Below are positions 16,046 through 24,569 of a DNA stretch of 58,737 nucleotides, in pieces. A program made the position numbers and the translations under genes. The notes beneath the pieces were generated by a model. The model worked only from the letters and a program-made list of their open reading frames with translations. It was not told the DNA's origin and ran no database searches. How positions within the stretch are numbered: position 1 is the first letter of the stretch; every line of letters begins with the position of its first letter. The stretch lies in contig CAZRGP010000010.1 of the NCBI GenBank assembly GCA_964599695.1, forward strand, positions 1 to 58,737, in the 5' to 3' direction. Source of the DNA: RUG11783 sp964599695. GTDB taxonomy: Bacteria > Bacillota > Clostridia > Oscillospirales > Ruminococcaceae.

Positions 16046-17329
16046 TTATTGTTTCACGCCCGCGATCGACACATGACCGAGCCGTGTCACTGCGGGAATC
16101 ATCACATTGTTGTACTGGACCTGTTCCCGTGTCATCCTCAAATCGGAAAGATTCTCTTTCAGATCACCGGAAACGGATCCTCCCGTGACGATCCGGACCT
16201 CCCCGTTCAGGTGGAGATAGCCAAGCCGGATCTCGCCGAAGATATCACCTGTAAGGGGATCCACCTGAAAATCGGAAAACTCGACGATCTCAAGATGATC
16301 TCCCTGTCTTATCTCCTCCTCGCTGCAGCTGCCTCCGGACACTTCCCAGTTCTGAACCTGGAAAGATCCCTCCAACCCCAGATAAGAAGAGAACATTCTG
16401 GATCCGTGAAACGCCTTCGGTACTCCCTGTTCCATCAGAACGAGATCCCGCACGGGGGAACCTTCGGAATCGAACTGGAGATTGCACGACGAGTTGGGCA
16501 GTTCCCTCCTGCTTCGCAGCGTCACCTTGTCACCGGTTGAAACGGCGATCTCTTTTCCCAGTTCGGAACTGCTCAGATGACGATAGACATAGGAAACGTC
16601 CAGATTGTCCAGAAAATAATAGTAGACCTGAATCGCATCACTTGTGGAAAGAAGGACGGGAATACCTGAGACCTCGGGAGTCGGCTCAGCCTTAAGACGG
16701 TCCCTTCCGAACCCCATAGTCCGCTGGATGTTCTTTCTCAGCTGATCTCCGTCGCAGGTACCTGCATTGTACATACGGTACAGTTCGATCTCATGACCCG
16801 CATCCCTGGCGTTCACCACGACCTCTGCCATCGATACGGGGAAGGACTGAACAATATCCACTCCGCAGGAATTCGCGAAATGAACCGTGATGTTGGAGCA
16901 GAAGATCTCATAACTGTTGATATCCTCCGTCTTTGTTTCCTGCACAGAGTTCATGGCATCCAGATAATCTTCCGCAACAGCATACAGATCCGGAAGATCC
17001 GCAGAATCCGGATTCCCGGACGGTCCGACGAGATCATACGGTTTGTTCTTCACAAGAGACGCCTGGTAAATCAGTTTTTCTATAACCTTGCCAATTTCCG
17101 CTTCGTCAGTGGTAGGCGGCAGCACTGCTGTCGCATTTCCCATATATTGCCCGTCTTCAGAACATTTAAACACTTTCACGGTCAGTTCACCGACCTCTTT
17201 TGCTCTGTTCTGATCCAGCTCATGTCTTACGAAATAAAACTCCCAACCAGAAGTGGTCCTCTCGGTAAGCTCCCAGGCGTCCGCTGAAGATTTTCTGAGT
17301 TCATTGACAAACGCATCAAACAGCATCAT
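16046..17329 (-). CDS. tldE: TldE/PmbA-type metalloprotease-like subunit
   Basis: A 427-residue member of the peptidase U62 family without the HExxxH motif, matching the non-catalytic TldE/PmbA partner. In known systems TldD and TldE form a heterodimer that trims peptides, for example microcin precursors or antitoxins. I chose the ATG at 17329: it overlaps the tldD stop as ATGA and has GGGAGG upstream; a longer frame to 17383 runs inside tldD. The C-terminal half has the conserved ...SSSELGKEIAVSTGDKVTLRSRRELPNSS stretch. Confidence 0.88.
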   Translation of the reverse strand: MMLFDAFVNELRKSSADAWELTERTTSGWEFYFVRHELDQNRAKEVGELTVKVFKCSEDGQYMGNATAVLPPTTDEAEIGKVIEKLIYQASLVKNKPYDLVGPSGNPDSADLPDLYAVAEDYLDAMNSVQETKTEDINSYEIFCSNITVHFANSCGVDIVQSFPVSMAEVVVNARDAGHEIELYRMYNAGTCDGDQLRKNIQRTMGFGRDRLKAEPTPEVSGIPVLLSTSDAIQVYYYFLDNLDVSYVYRHLSSSELGKEIAVSTGDKVTLRSRRELPNSSCNLQFDSEGSPVRDLVLMEQGVPKAFHGSRMFSSYLGLEGSFQVQNWEVSGGSCSEEEIRQGDHLEIVEFSDFQVDPLTGDIFGEIRLGYLHLNGEVRIVTGGSVSGDLKENLSDLRMTREQVQYNNVMIPAVTRLGHVSIAGVKQ

Positions 17330-18759
17330 CCCAGCCTCCCGATCGTCTTGAGATATGGGCCGCCGTCCGCGACCTTGACCCACTCCTTATGGCCTTTTCC
17401 GCATCCTCCGGATCCAAAGATCTCCCGATCAGAGGATACCATGGAGATATTCCCCAGGAGGTCCGGAACGTATCCTGTAAGAATGATCGGTGCGAAGACC
17501 CTCCCCGTAAGATTTCCGTCACGGATCTCCCTTCCCATCTGGATGATGCACTGGATCCCCCAGTGTTTGGGATCCTCCATGCCGCTCTCCATCCCTTCCA
17601 GGAGAAGTCCGTATGGTGTGGAAGCGATCATCTCTTCCAGGGTATCTTTCCCACTGTCGAACACCGTGTTAGTCATGCGGGTGTATACCTTGTGAGCGAA
17701 ATTCTCTCTTTTTCCGTTTCCCGTCGGATTCGTTCCAAGACGAGCCGCGCTGAGCGCATCACAGATCCCTGTCTGAAGGATCCCTTTCCTGATCTCGGTT
17801 ACATCTCCTGCGAGCGTGCCCTCATCATCAAACACATAGGAGGTCACATTGTCTGCAACAAGGGCTCCCTCATGCATTGTCACCAGATCCGAGCCTACAC
17901 GTTTTCCGATATAGTGTTTCCCAAGAGCTCTGTTCTTCACGAACATATCCATCTCCACTCCATGGCCGAATGCCTCATGGGCGATCAGCCCGGTCACTTC
18001 CGGAGAGGTGATGATCACATATTCTCCCGGTTCGAGCCGCTCCGCATGCAGCAGTTCATTTGCGCTGCGAACGGCAGTTTCCAGTTTGTCGCCAAGTTGG
18101 GCAAAGATCTCCGGACCGCCGAGGCCTGAAATACTGCTGTAACCAACTCTGTTCTGTTCTCCTTCGGCAACGACAGCTGAAACGCTGCCCTCGCTGTAGA
18201 CATAGGACTGTCTCAGGAAGCGATTGCGTGAGAGAAACAATTTGCTGATATGGGTGGATTGCGCGGTCACACTGCAGTCCAGCATGTTGTCTCCCATAGT
18301 CATCCCCTTGTCAGAGATCCCGACCATGGAAGTAACGAGTTCCTCAAGATCCGCCTCCTCGGGAAGCGAATCGGTATCTTTCTCGACAAGCAGTTCCATT
18401 GGCTCGTCTGACAGTTCAGGAGTACGGAGAATCCTGGTTTCTGTCCGTTTCAACAGGGAAAACTGCCTTTCGAGTCCTTCCCTGATTTTCTGTACCGTCC
18501 CCTTGATGTCATCGGGACGGATATCGCTGAGAGAGAACTCGCTGTAGAGACCGTCACGGTATACACGGATGACTGTGCCTCTCTCGGTGGTCATGGTCCG
18601 GTTTCCGATGCTTTTGGCATGCTGGGAGATCCTGACAGCCAGTCCTGCGGAATCAGTGGAAAGGATGCTGACATAGGAATAATCCTGTTCGAGTTCGGAC
18701 AGGATTACTCTCAAGTACGGTGTGATTTGATTCAGATATAGGGAAAATGGTGCCTTCAT
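17326..18759 (-). CDS. tldD: TldD metalloprotease subunit
   Basis: A 477-residue peptidase U62 protein. The zinc-binding motif HEAFGH (HExxxH) is at residues 261-266 and the third-ligand region follows in the C-terminal part (GSGGCGKGHKEW end). It is the catalytic partner of TldE, encoded immediately downstream with a four-base overlap. No small peptide precursor gene is seen beside them. I chose the start at 18759, preceded by AAGGAG; the frame continues upstream but overlaps the end of trpS. Confidence 0.93.
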   Translation of the reverse strand: MKAPFSLYLNQITPYLRVILSELEQDYSYVSILSTDSAGLAVRISQHAKSIGNRTMTTERGTVIRVYRDGLYSEFSLSDIRPDDIKGTVQKIREGLERQFSLLKRTETRILRTPELSDEPMELLVEKDTDSLPEEADLEELVTSMVGISDKGMTMGDNMLDCSVTAQSTHISKLFLSRNRFLRQSYVYSEGSVSAVVAEGEQNRVGYSSISGLGGPEIFAQLGDKLETAVRSANELLHAERLEPGEYVIITSPEVTGLIAHEAFGHGVEMDMFVKNRALGKHYIGKRVGSDLVTMHEGALVADNVTSYVFDDEGTLAGDVTEIRKGILQTGICDALSAARLGTNPTGNGKRENFAHKVYTRMTNTVFDSGKDTLEEMIASTPYGLLLEGMESGMEDPKHWGIQCIIQMGREIRDGNLTGRVFAPIILTGYVPDLLGNISMVSSDREIFGSGGCGKGHKEWVKVADGGPYLKTIGRLG

Positions 18760-18772
18760 AAAATGCTCCTTC

Positions 18773-19768
18773 TTAATCCAGGCCAATCTTTCTGCGCACT
18801 TTTCTCAGTGTCTTTGTCGCGAGATAGGATGCGTGCTCCGCGCCGTTTTTCAGCACTTCATTCAGCTGATCCTTGTCCGACAGATACATCCTGTATTGCT
18901 CCTGGATCGGTGCCAGGGTGTCACGGACCGATTCGCCAACCGCAAGCTTGAAATCTCCGTATCCCTTGCCGTCAAATTCCCGTTCGATCTCCTCAAAAGT
19001 CTTCCCGGTGATGGCGCTGTATATGCTCATCAGGTTGGTGATGCCGGGCTTGTCCTCACCCGCCCGGATCTCGCTTCCGCTGTCAGTGATCGCCCTCTTG
19101 AATTTGCGGACGATGGAATCCCCGTCATCGGTGAGCATCACCTTGGCGTTCACGTTCTCGTCCGATTTGCTCATCTTAGCAGTCGGATCCTGCAGTGACA
19201 TGATGCGTGCCGCGACCTTCGGGAAGAAACCTTCCGGGATGGTAAACACATCTCCGTAGATCCCGTTGAAGCGCTGCGCGATGTCCCTCGCAAGTTCCAG
19301 GTGCTGCTTCTGATCCGCCCCGATCGGAACGAGGTCGGTCTGATACAAAAGAATGTCGGCCGCCATGAGGATGGGATAGGTAAAAAGTCCTCCGTTGACG
19401 TTCTCCGGATGTTTCTTGCTCTTGTCCTTGAACTGTGTCATCCTGGACAATTCTCCGAACTGCGTGTAGCAGGAAAGGAGCCATGAGAGTTCCGCATGCT
19501 GATGGACATCCCCCTGAATGAACAGGATCGACCGTTTGGGGTCCACACCGCATGCAAGGAGCATGGCTGCGGATTCCCGGATCTGCCTTCTGAGCGTGGC
19601 GGGGTCCTGTCTGACAGTGAGGGAATGAAGGTCCACTACACTGTAAATGCAGTTGTAATCATCCTGAAGGGGGCCCCAGTTGCGGATCGCTCCGAGATAG
19701 TTTCCCAGTGTGAAACCACCGGTGGGCTGAATGCCGCTAAACACGGTTTTTTTCGCTTCTTCTGCCAT
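18773..19768 (-). CDS. trpS: tryptophanyl-tRNA synthetase
   Basis: Class I aminoacyl-tRNA synthetase charging tRNA-Trp. FSGIQPTGGFTLGNYLGAIRNW carries the HIGH-like motif (TLGN), and KMSKSDEN is the KMSKS loop. About 331 residues, normal for bacterial TrpS. The start at 19768 has GGAGG 9 bases upstream; eight further in-frame residues upstream lack a site. A strong promoter lies 40-70 bases before the start, so there is no room for a tryptophan T-box leader. Heads the operon with tldD, tldE and orf210. Confidence 0.97.
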   Translation of the reverse strand: MAEEAKKTVFSGIQPTGGFTLGNYLGAIRNWGPLQDDYNCIYSVVDLHSLTVRQDPATLRRQIRESAAMLLACGVDPKRSILFIQGDVHQHAELSWLLSCYTQFGELSRMTQFKDKSKKHPENVNGGLFTYPILMAADILLYQTDLVPIGADQKQHLELARDIAQRFNGIYGDVFTIPEGFFPKVAARIMSLQDPTAKMSKSDENVNAKVMLTDDGDSIVRKFKRAITDSGSEIRAGEDKPGITNLMSIYSAITGKTFEEIEREFDGKGYGDFKLAVGESVRDTLAPIQEQYRMYLSDKDQLNEVLKNGAEHASYLATKTLRKVRRKIGLD

Positions 19769-19809
19769 ATTGAAAGGCCTCCGTTCAATCATAATAGGTG
19801 TACTGTTTC

Positions 19810-19838
19810 ATTGTATTCTCACAGGAAAAATGTGTCAA
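19810..19838 (-). promoter_or_regulatory. trpS promoter
   Basis: Minus strand TTGACA (19833-19838), 17-base spacer, TACAAT (19810-19815). It abuts the gltX promoter back to back; the two -35 boxes together form the palindrome TGTCAATTGACA. Confidence 0.8.
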
Positions 19839-19867
19839 TTGACAAAGCCACCTAGTGCCCTTACAAT
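19839..19867 (+). promoter_or_regulatory. gltX promoter
   Basis: TTGACA (19839-19844), 17-base spacer, TACAAT (19862-19867), about 32 bases before the gltX start codon. Divergent from and directly adjacent to the trpS promoter. Confidence 0.8.
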
Positions 19868-19899
19868 TGTTTTGTCATTAACAGAAAAGAGGTTTAGAA

Positions 19900-21348
19900 A
19901 TGGGAAATACCCGTACCAGATTTGCACCGAGCCCGACTGGATACATGCATATCGGAAACCTTCGCACGGCTCTGTACGCCTATCTGATCGCCAAAAAGGA
20001 TGACGGCGATTTTATCCTTCGTATCGAGGACACCGACCAGGGACGTCTGGTCGAAGGTGCCGTCGACGTGATCTACGACACGCTGAAAGACTGCGGTCTG
20101 AACTGGGATGAGGGCCCCGATGTCGGAGGAAATTACGGTCCTTATGTTCAGAGCGAGCGCATGGGATGCTATCTCGAATATGCGAAACAACTTGTTGAAA
20201 ACGGTTCCGCTTACTACTGCTTCTGCACCGAGGAAGAACTGGACGCAAGGATCCCCAAAAAGGAAGAAGGCGGCGACATGATCCGCCGGTATGACGGTCA
20301 CTGCAGGAATCTCTCCAAGGCAGAAGTGGAGGCCAAACTCGCAGCAGGGACACCTTATGTCATCCGTCAGAAGATGCCGAAGGAAGGAACCACCACTTTC
20401 CACGATCTCGTATATGGGGATGTCACCGTTGAAAACAAGGAGCTGGAGGATCAGATCCTTATCAAGTCCGACGGCATGCCAACCTACAACTTTGCCAACG
20501 TCATCGATGACCACCTCATGGGGATCACCCATGTCGTGCGCGGCAATGAATACCTGTCTTCCAGCCCGAAGTACAACCTTCTTTATGAGGCTTTCGGATG
20601 GACCCCTCCGGAATACATCCACTGCGCACCGGTCATGAAGGACGAGCATCAGAAACTCTCCAAGAGAAACGGGGACGCATCCTATCAGGATCTTGTGAAA
20701 AAAGGCTATCTGACCGAGGCAGTCCTTAACTACATCGCTCTTCTCGGCTGGGCCCCCAAGGGAGAGCAGGAGATCTATTCCCTGCCGGAACTCGTGAAGG
20801 CATTTGACCTTTCCGGCATCAGCAAGTCTCCCGCGATCTTCGATCCGGAAAAACTCAAATATATCAACTCGGAATACATCCGCGCCTTGTCTCCCGAAGA
20901 CTATAAAAAGCACGCCATGCCGTTCATCAAGTCGGCAGTGGAAAGAGACGATCTGGACTTCGATGTCCTCTGTGAAGTGCTTCAGCCGCGGACAGAGTTT
21001 TTCGGAGATATTCCCGAAAAACTGTCCTTCCTGAATCACAGACCTGACATCGATTCTGAACTATACTTCAGCAAAAAATTCAAGACCAACGCAGAAACAG
21101 CCAAACCTGCACTTGAGCAGGTGCTCCCCGTACTGGAGTCTCTCGACGATTTTTCCGTTTCTTCCGTACATGAAGCCCTCTTCTCTCTCATTGAGAAACT
21201 GGGTGTAAAGAACGGTTGGATCCTCGGTCCTCTCCGCGTTGCGATCGCCGGAGTTCCGGTGACACCGGGCGGCGCTGTGGAACTGTGCAGCGTACTGGGT
21301 AAGCAGGAAACCCTCTCCCGCATCCGCTCCGCACTGGCTGCTCTTTGA
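19900..21348 (+). CDS. gltX: glutamyl-tRNA synthetase
   Basis: A 482-residue class I synthetase. RFAPSPTGYMHIGNLRTALYAYL has the HIGH motif as HIGN, and KLSKRNGD is the KMSKS loop. The C-terminal anticodon-binding part has normal length. A CxCx zinc region (YYCFCTEEELDAR) is partly seen. It charges tRNA-Glu (and possibly tRNA-Gln, if this organism uses transamidation, which the window does not show). RBS AGAGG lies 9 bases upstream. A terminator follows. Confidence 0.97.
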   Translation: MGNTRTRFAPSPTGYMHIGNLRTALYAYLIAKKDDGDFILRIEDTDQGRLVEGAVDVIYDTLKDCGLNWDEGPDVGGNYGPYVQSERMGCYLEYAKQLVENGSAYYCFCTEEELDARIPKKEEGGDMIRRYDGHCRNLSKAEVEAKLAAGTPYVIRQKMPKEGTTTFHDLVYGDVTVENKELEDQILIKSDGMPTYNFANVIDDHLMGITHVVRGNEYLSSSPKYNLLYEAFGWTPPEYIHCAPVMKDEHQKLSKRNGDASYQDLVKKGYLTEAVLNYIALLGWAPKGEQEIYSLPELVKAFDLSGISKSPAIFDPEKLKYINSEYIRALSPEDYKKHAMPFIKSAVERDDLDFDVLCEVLQPRTEFFGDIPEKLSFLNHRPDIDSELYFSKKFKTNAETAKPALEQVLPVLESLDDFSVSSVHEALFSLIEKLGVKNGWILGPLRVAIAGVPVTPGGAVELCSVLGKQETLSRIRSALAAL

Positions 21349-21356
21349 TCTTTCAG

Positions 21357-21388
21357 GGATCAGGCCGAATGAGGCCTGATCCTTTTTT
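21357..21388 (+). terminator. terminator of gltX
   Basis: Ten-base stem GGATCAGGCC/GGCCTGATCC, six-base loop and TTTTTT. nudC begins only 15 bases later, so nudC is either expressed by read-through or from a promoter inside gltX. Confidence 0.9.
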
Positions 21389-21402
21389 CAGGAGAAACAC
21401 AT

Positions 21403-22215
21403 ATGTTTCAGGACATAGCACCTCATATTTTCAACAATCATTATGAACCGCTGCCTCCAACTGAAGGCGACTTCGCAGTCTGCGTAAAGAACGGAAGAAT
21501 CCTGGCGAATTCGGCAAACGGTGTCCTTTCACTCCCTGTACTCACCTCTTCCGTGATACCCGCTTGCGGTCCGTATCTCTTCACTATAGATTCCAGCCGT
21601 TTCTTTTATGTGGAGGATATCCCGGTCTCTGGGAGTTTTTCTCTTTTCTCATACCGGGAACTGTCCGTGCTTTCCCCTTCCTGGCTTGCCTTTGGCGCGA
21701 TGACAGGACTCAGGCTCGCCACCTGGTACCAGGAAAACCGCTACTGCGGCAAATGCGGACAAAAACTGAAACACAGTTCTGCGGAAAGAATGGTGTACTG
21801 TGAGAATTGCGGGATGACCATCTATCCCCGGATCAACCCTGCCGTCATTGTCGCGGTGAGAAACGGCGAAAAACTCCTGCTCACCAAGTATGCCCGCGGA
21901 TATTCCCATTACGCCCTTGTAGCAGGGTTCACCGAATCTGGGGAGACGATCGAGGAGACCGTCCGGAGAGAAGTATATGAGGAGACCGGGATCCGTGTGA
22001 AGAATATCACCTACTTTTCCAGTCAGCCATGGCCCCATTCCGGTTCTCTTCTGTTCGGGTTCTACTGCGATCTGGACGGGAGCGATGCGATCACCATTCA
22101 GGAATCCGAACTCTCCGTAGCAGAGTGGATCGATCGCACGGAACTTCCTGCCCAGGCCAGTACGATGAGTCTGACATCGACGCTGATCGAGGCATTCAGG
22201 AAGCACATCATTTAG
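21403..22215 (+). CDS. nudC: NAD(H) pyrophosphatase NudC
   Basis: A 270-residue Nudix hydrolase. A four-cysteine zinc ribbon (CGKCGQK ... CENCG) sits at about residues 119-139, and the Nudix box GFTESGETIEETVRREVYEETGI at about 174-196. After the box comes the SQPWPHSGSLLFGFY motif (SQPWPFPxS in the family), which marks NudC-type enzymes that cleave NAD(H) and can remove NAD caps from RNA. RBS AGGAG. Confidence 0.95.
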   Translation: MFQDIAPHIFNNHYEPLPPTEGDFAVCVKNGRILANSANGVLSLPVLTSSVIPACGPYLFTIDSSRFFYVEDIPVSGSFSLFSYRELSVLSPSWLAFGAMTGLRLATWYQENRYCGKCGQKLKHSSAERMVYCENCGMTIYPRINPAVIVAVRNGEKLLLTKYARGYSHYALVAGFTESGETIEETVRREVYEETGIRVKNITYFSSQPWPHSGSLLFGFYCDLDGSDAITIQESELSVAEWIDRTELPAQASTMSLTSTLIEAFRKHII

Positions 22216-22222
22216 CCCGAAT

Positions 22223-22251
22223 TTGACTTTATATATCGCTTTTGCTATATT
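22223..22251 (+). promoter_or_regulatory. promoter of the CNNM-family gene
   Basis: TTGACT (22223-22228), 17-base spacer, TATATT (22246-22251). It overlaps the hairpin that ends nudC. Confidence 0.6.
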
Positions 22252-22271
22252 TGAAGGCGATATATATTTTT
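22230..22271 (+). terminator. terminator-like hairpin after nudC
   Basis: Stem TATATATCGC/GCGATATATA followed by a run of seven or more T. It overlaps the promoter of the next gene. Confidence 0.6.
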
Positions 22272-22299
22272 TTATTTTTAAAGGAGAGTGATTTTTCTA

Positions 22300-23652
22300 A
22301 TGCCGGAAGGCGATCCTCTTGGTAGTTTATTACTGACTATTTTGCTTATTGGAGTAAATGCGTTTTTTGCCATGAGTGAGATCGCAGTGATCTCATTCAA
22401 CGATGTAAAACTCAAGCGCCTTGCAGAGGAAGGCGATAAAAAAGCAAAAATTCTTTGTGATCTGACTGAAGAAGAGAGCAGGTTCCTGTCGACCATACAG
22501 GTTGGCGTCACACTGGCCGGATTCTTCTCATCCGCCGTTGCAGCGGACAACCTAACAGAGTATGTGGTCTACTGGCTCAGGGACACGGGACTTCCCACAG
22601 CGACTCTTCGCGGGATCTCCCTCGTCATCATCACATTGCTCTTATCCTTTATCACCCTTATCTTTGGCGAGCTTGTACCGAAACGCATCGCAATGAACGA
22701 CCCGGAGAAGACCAGCTTCTTTGCTGCTTATCCTTTAAAATTCGTTTCTGTCATCGCTTCCCCTATCGTGAAACTCCTGTCCCTCTCGACAAACGGCGTT
22801 CTCCGTCTGATCGGTATAGATCCTGAAGCCCAGAACCCCGATGTCACGGAGGAAGGTATCCGTATGATGCTGGATGCAGGAGAAGAAGAGGGCACCATTC
22901 AGGAAGACGAGAGCGAGATGATCCACAACATCTTCGAGCTTGGCGACACGGAGGTCACCGATGTCATGACCCACCGCACCGAGCTGATCACGGTAGATGT
23001 GGACGACGACCTTTCCAAAGTCGTCAGCCTTGCCCTGGAAGAGGGGCACAGCCGATTCCCTGTGTGTGACAAGAGCGTGGACAAGATCATAGGAATGATC
23101 CACGTCAAGGACCTACTGGTTATCACACAGGAAAAGAAAAAGAATTATAAGATCAAGGATTTCCTCAGAGAGGTACTCTATGTACCTGAGAGCATGATGG
23201 TCAAGAACGCGTTTGAGAAGATGCGTCTTGAAAAGATCCAGCTTGCTGTCGTCATCGATGAATATGGCGGCACGGAAGGGATCGTCACCATGGAAGACAT
23301 CCTCGAATCCATCGTCGGAGATATCGAAGACGAATACGACGAAGAGGAAGAGGATATCAACCTCAAGTCCGAAGGGGTATACACCCTCGACGGAACCGCA
23401 GATCTGGAAGAGGTGGCGGAGGAACTGAATATCACCCTTCCGGAAGACAGTGAGGACTACGACACGATTGGCGGATATCTCACCAGTATTCTGGGAAGGA
23501 TCCCGGAAGAAGATGAAACCGTGGAACTGGACGCTCTGGGATATCATTTCAAGATCCTGTCCATAACGGATCACCACCTGGATGAGATCGAAGCGACCAG
23601 ACTGAAGCCGGATCAGACGGTGGAAAACAGCGACCGCACTGAAGAAAACTGA
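22300..23652 (+). CDS. CNNM/CorC-family (hemolysin C-like) membrane protein
   Basis: About 450 residues. An N-terminal CNNM/DUF21 membrane domain with four hydrophobic segments (residues ~5-165; FFAMSEIAVISFNDVKLKRLAEEGDKKA) is followed by a pair of CBS domains (about 205-335; TDVMTHRTELITVD... and VVIDEYGGTEGIVTMEDILESIVGDIEDE) and a CorC/HlyC C-terminal domain. The family exports or regulates Mg2+/Co2+. The start is uncertain: an in-frame GTG at 22288 is too close to GGAG, and the ATG at 22300 is 13 bases from it; I prefer the ATG. Confidence 0.9.
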   Translation: MPEGDPLGSLLLTILLIGVNAFFAMSEIAVISFNDVKLKRLAEEGDKKAKILCDLTEEESRFLSTIQVGVTLAGFFSSAVAADNLTEYVVYWLRDTGLPTATLRGISLVIITLLLSFITLIFGELVPKRIAMNDPEKTSFFAAYPLKFVSVIASPIVKLLSLSTNGVLRLIGIDPEAQNPDVTEEGIRMMLDAGEEEGTIQEDESEMIHNIFELGDTEVTDVMTHRTELITVDVDDDLSKVVSLALEEGHSRFPVCDKSVDKIIGMIHVKDLLVITQEKKKNYKIKDFLREVLYVPESMMVKNAFEKMRLEKIQLAVVIDEYGGTEGIVTMEDILESIVGDIEDEYDEEEEDINLKSEGVYTLDGTADLEEVAEELNITLPEDSEDYDTIGGYLTSILGRIPEEDETVELDALGYHFKILSITDHHLDEIEATRLKPDQTVENSDRTEEN

Positions 23653-23664
23653 TATATACGAACG

Positions 23665-23691
23665 ATGGCCCGCACCGATGGTGCGGGCCAT
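23665..23691. terminator. bidirectional terminator between convergent genes
   Basis: Perfect 12-base stem ATGGCCCGCACC/GGTGCGGGCCAT with a three-base loop, T-rich on the right. It ends the CNNM gene and probably also the leftward ZIP gene. Confidence 0.85.
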
Positions 23692-23715
23692 ATCTTTATA
23701 TTTTTTCCTGACGAT

Positions 23716-24501
23716 TTATCCGAGCGCCACATCCAGCACCATCATCAGGGTGAACCCCACGGAGAACGCGATGACCCCCGCGTGGGAATGCTCCCCTTCC
23801 GCCATCTCAGGAATCAGTTCCTCAACGACGACATACATCATCGCTCCGGCTGCGAAACTGAGAAAATAAGGGAGCGCATGGGTGACCGAATTCGCTATGA
23901 GTATCGTGAGCAGCGCACCAAGGGGTTCGACCGCCCCGGAAAGGATCCCCAGCATCATCGCTTTTTTCTTGCTCATTCCCTCAGCTGCGAGAGGAAGAGA
24001 GATGATCGCTCCTTCCGGAAAATTCTGGATCGCGATCCCGAGCGAAAGAGCGAGAGCGGAACCCAATGAGATCACGGCGCTGTTCTCCAACCATCCGGCG
24101 TATACGACACCGACAGCCATTCCTTCCGGTATGTTATGCAGTGTGACTGCCAGCACCATCATCGTCGTCTTCGCGATCCTGCTCTTTAGCCCCTCGCTTT
24201 TCTCACTGTTTAGGTGCAGGTGCGGGATCAGGTGATCCAATATCAGAAGAAAGAGTATGCCGATCCAGAACCCGATCAGTGCAGGCATGAAAGACAGGTT
24301 ACCCATAGATTCGGATTGTTCCATGGCCGGAATGAGCAGGCTCCATATGGATGCCGCAACCATCACTCCCGCCGCAAACCCGGAAAGTATCTTCTCCAGA
24401 CTGACATTCAGTCCTCCGCGCATGAAATGCACACATGCCGCTCCAAGAGCGGTACCGAAAAACGGGATCAGCAGACCCTCCCACACTTCCGGACTGAACA
24501 T
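23716..24501 (-). CDS. ZIP-family metal transporter
   Basis: About 261 residues with eight hydrophobic segments. The metal-binding helices carry HNIPEGMAVGVVYAG (TM4) and IQNFPEGAIISLPL (TM5), the canonical ZIP signatures with His/Asn/Glu ligands. A short loop holds DHLIPHLHLN, a histidine-rich stretch. It would import Zn2+, Mn2+ or Fe2+. I chose the ATG at 24501, 8 bases after GGAGG; a GTG nine bases earlier is inside the ribosome binding site. A three-part GTTAG repeat lies upstream. Confidence 0.92.
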   Translation of the reverse strand: MFSPEVWEGLLIPFFGTALGAACVHFMRGGLNVSLEKILSGFAAGVMVAASIWSLLIPAMEQSESMGNLSFMPALIGFWIGILFLLILDHLIPHLHLNSEKSEGLKSRIAKTTMMVLAVTLHNIPEGMAVGVVYAGWLENSAVISLGSALALSLGIAIQNFPEGAIISLPLAAEGMSKKKAMMLGILSGAVEPLGALLTILIANSVTHALPYFLSFAAGAMMYVVVEELIPEMAEGEHSHAGVIAFSVGFTLMMVLDVALG

Positions 24502-24517
24502 GACCGACACCTCCTAC

Positions 24518-24544
24518 TGTTAGACGTCGCTAACTATTCTAACA
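24518..24544. promoter_or_regulatory. candidate metalloregulator operator ahead of the ZIP gene
   Basis: Perfect seven-base inverted repeat TGTTAGA/TCTAACA separated by 13 bases, with a third half-site (GCTAAC) inside. Located 17-43 bases upstream of the ZIP start codon. DtxR/MntR-type regulators bind TTAG/CTAA half-sites, so metal repression is plausible but inferred. Confidence 0.45.
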
Positions 24545-24569
24545 TGACCTCTGCTGTTTGGATAGTCCA

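Noticed and set aside
19769..19899. T-box leader for trpS or gltX
   Set aside because: Promoters lie within 70 bases of each start codon and there is no T-box sequence or specifier hairpin.
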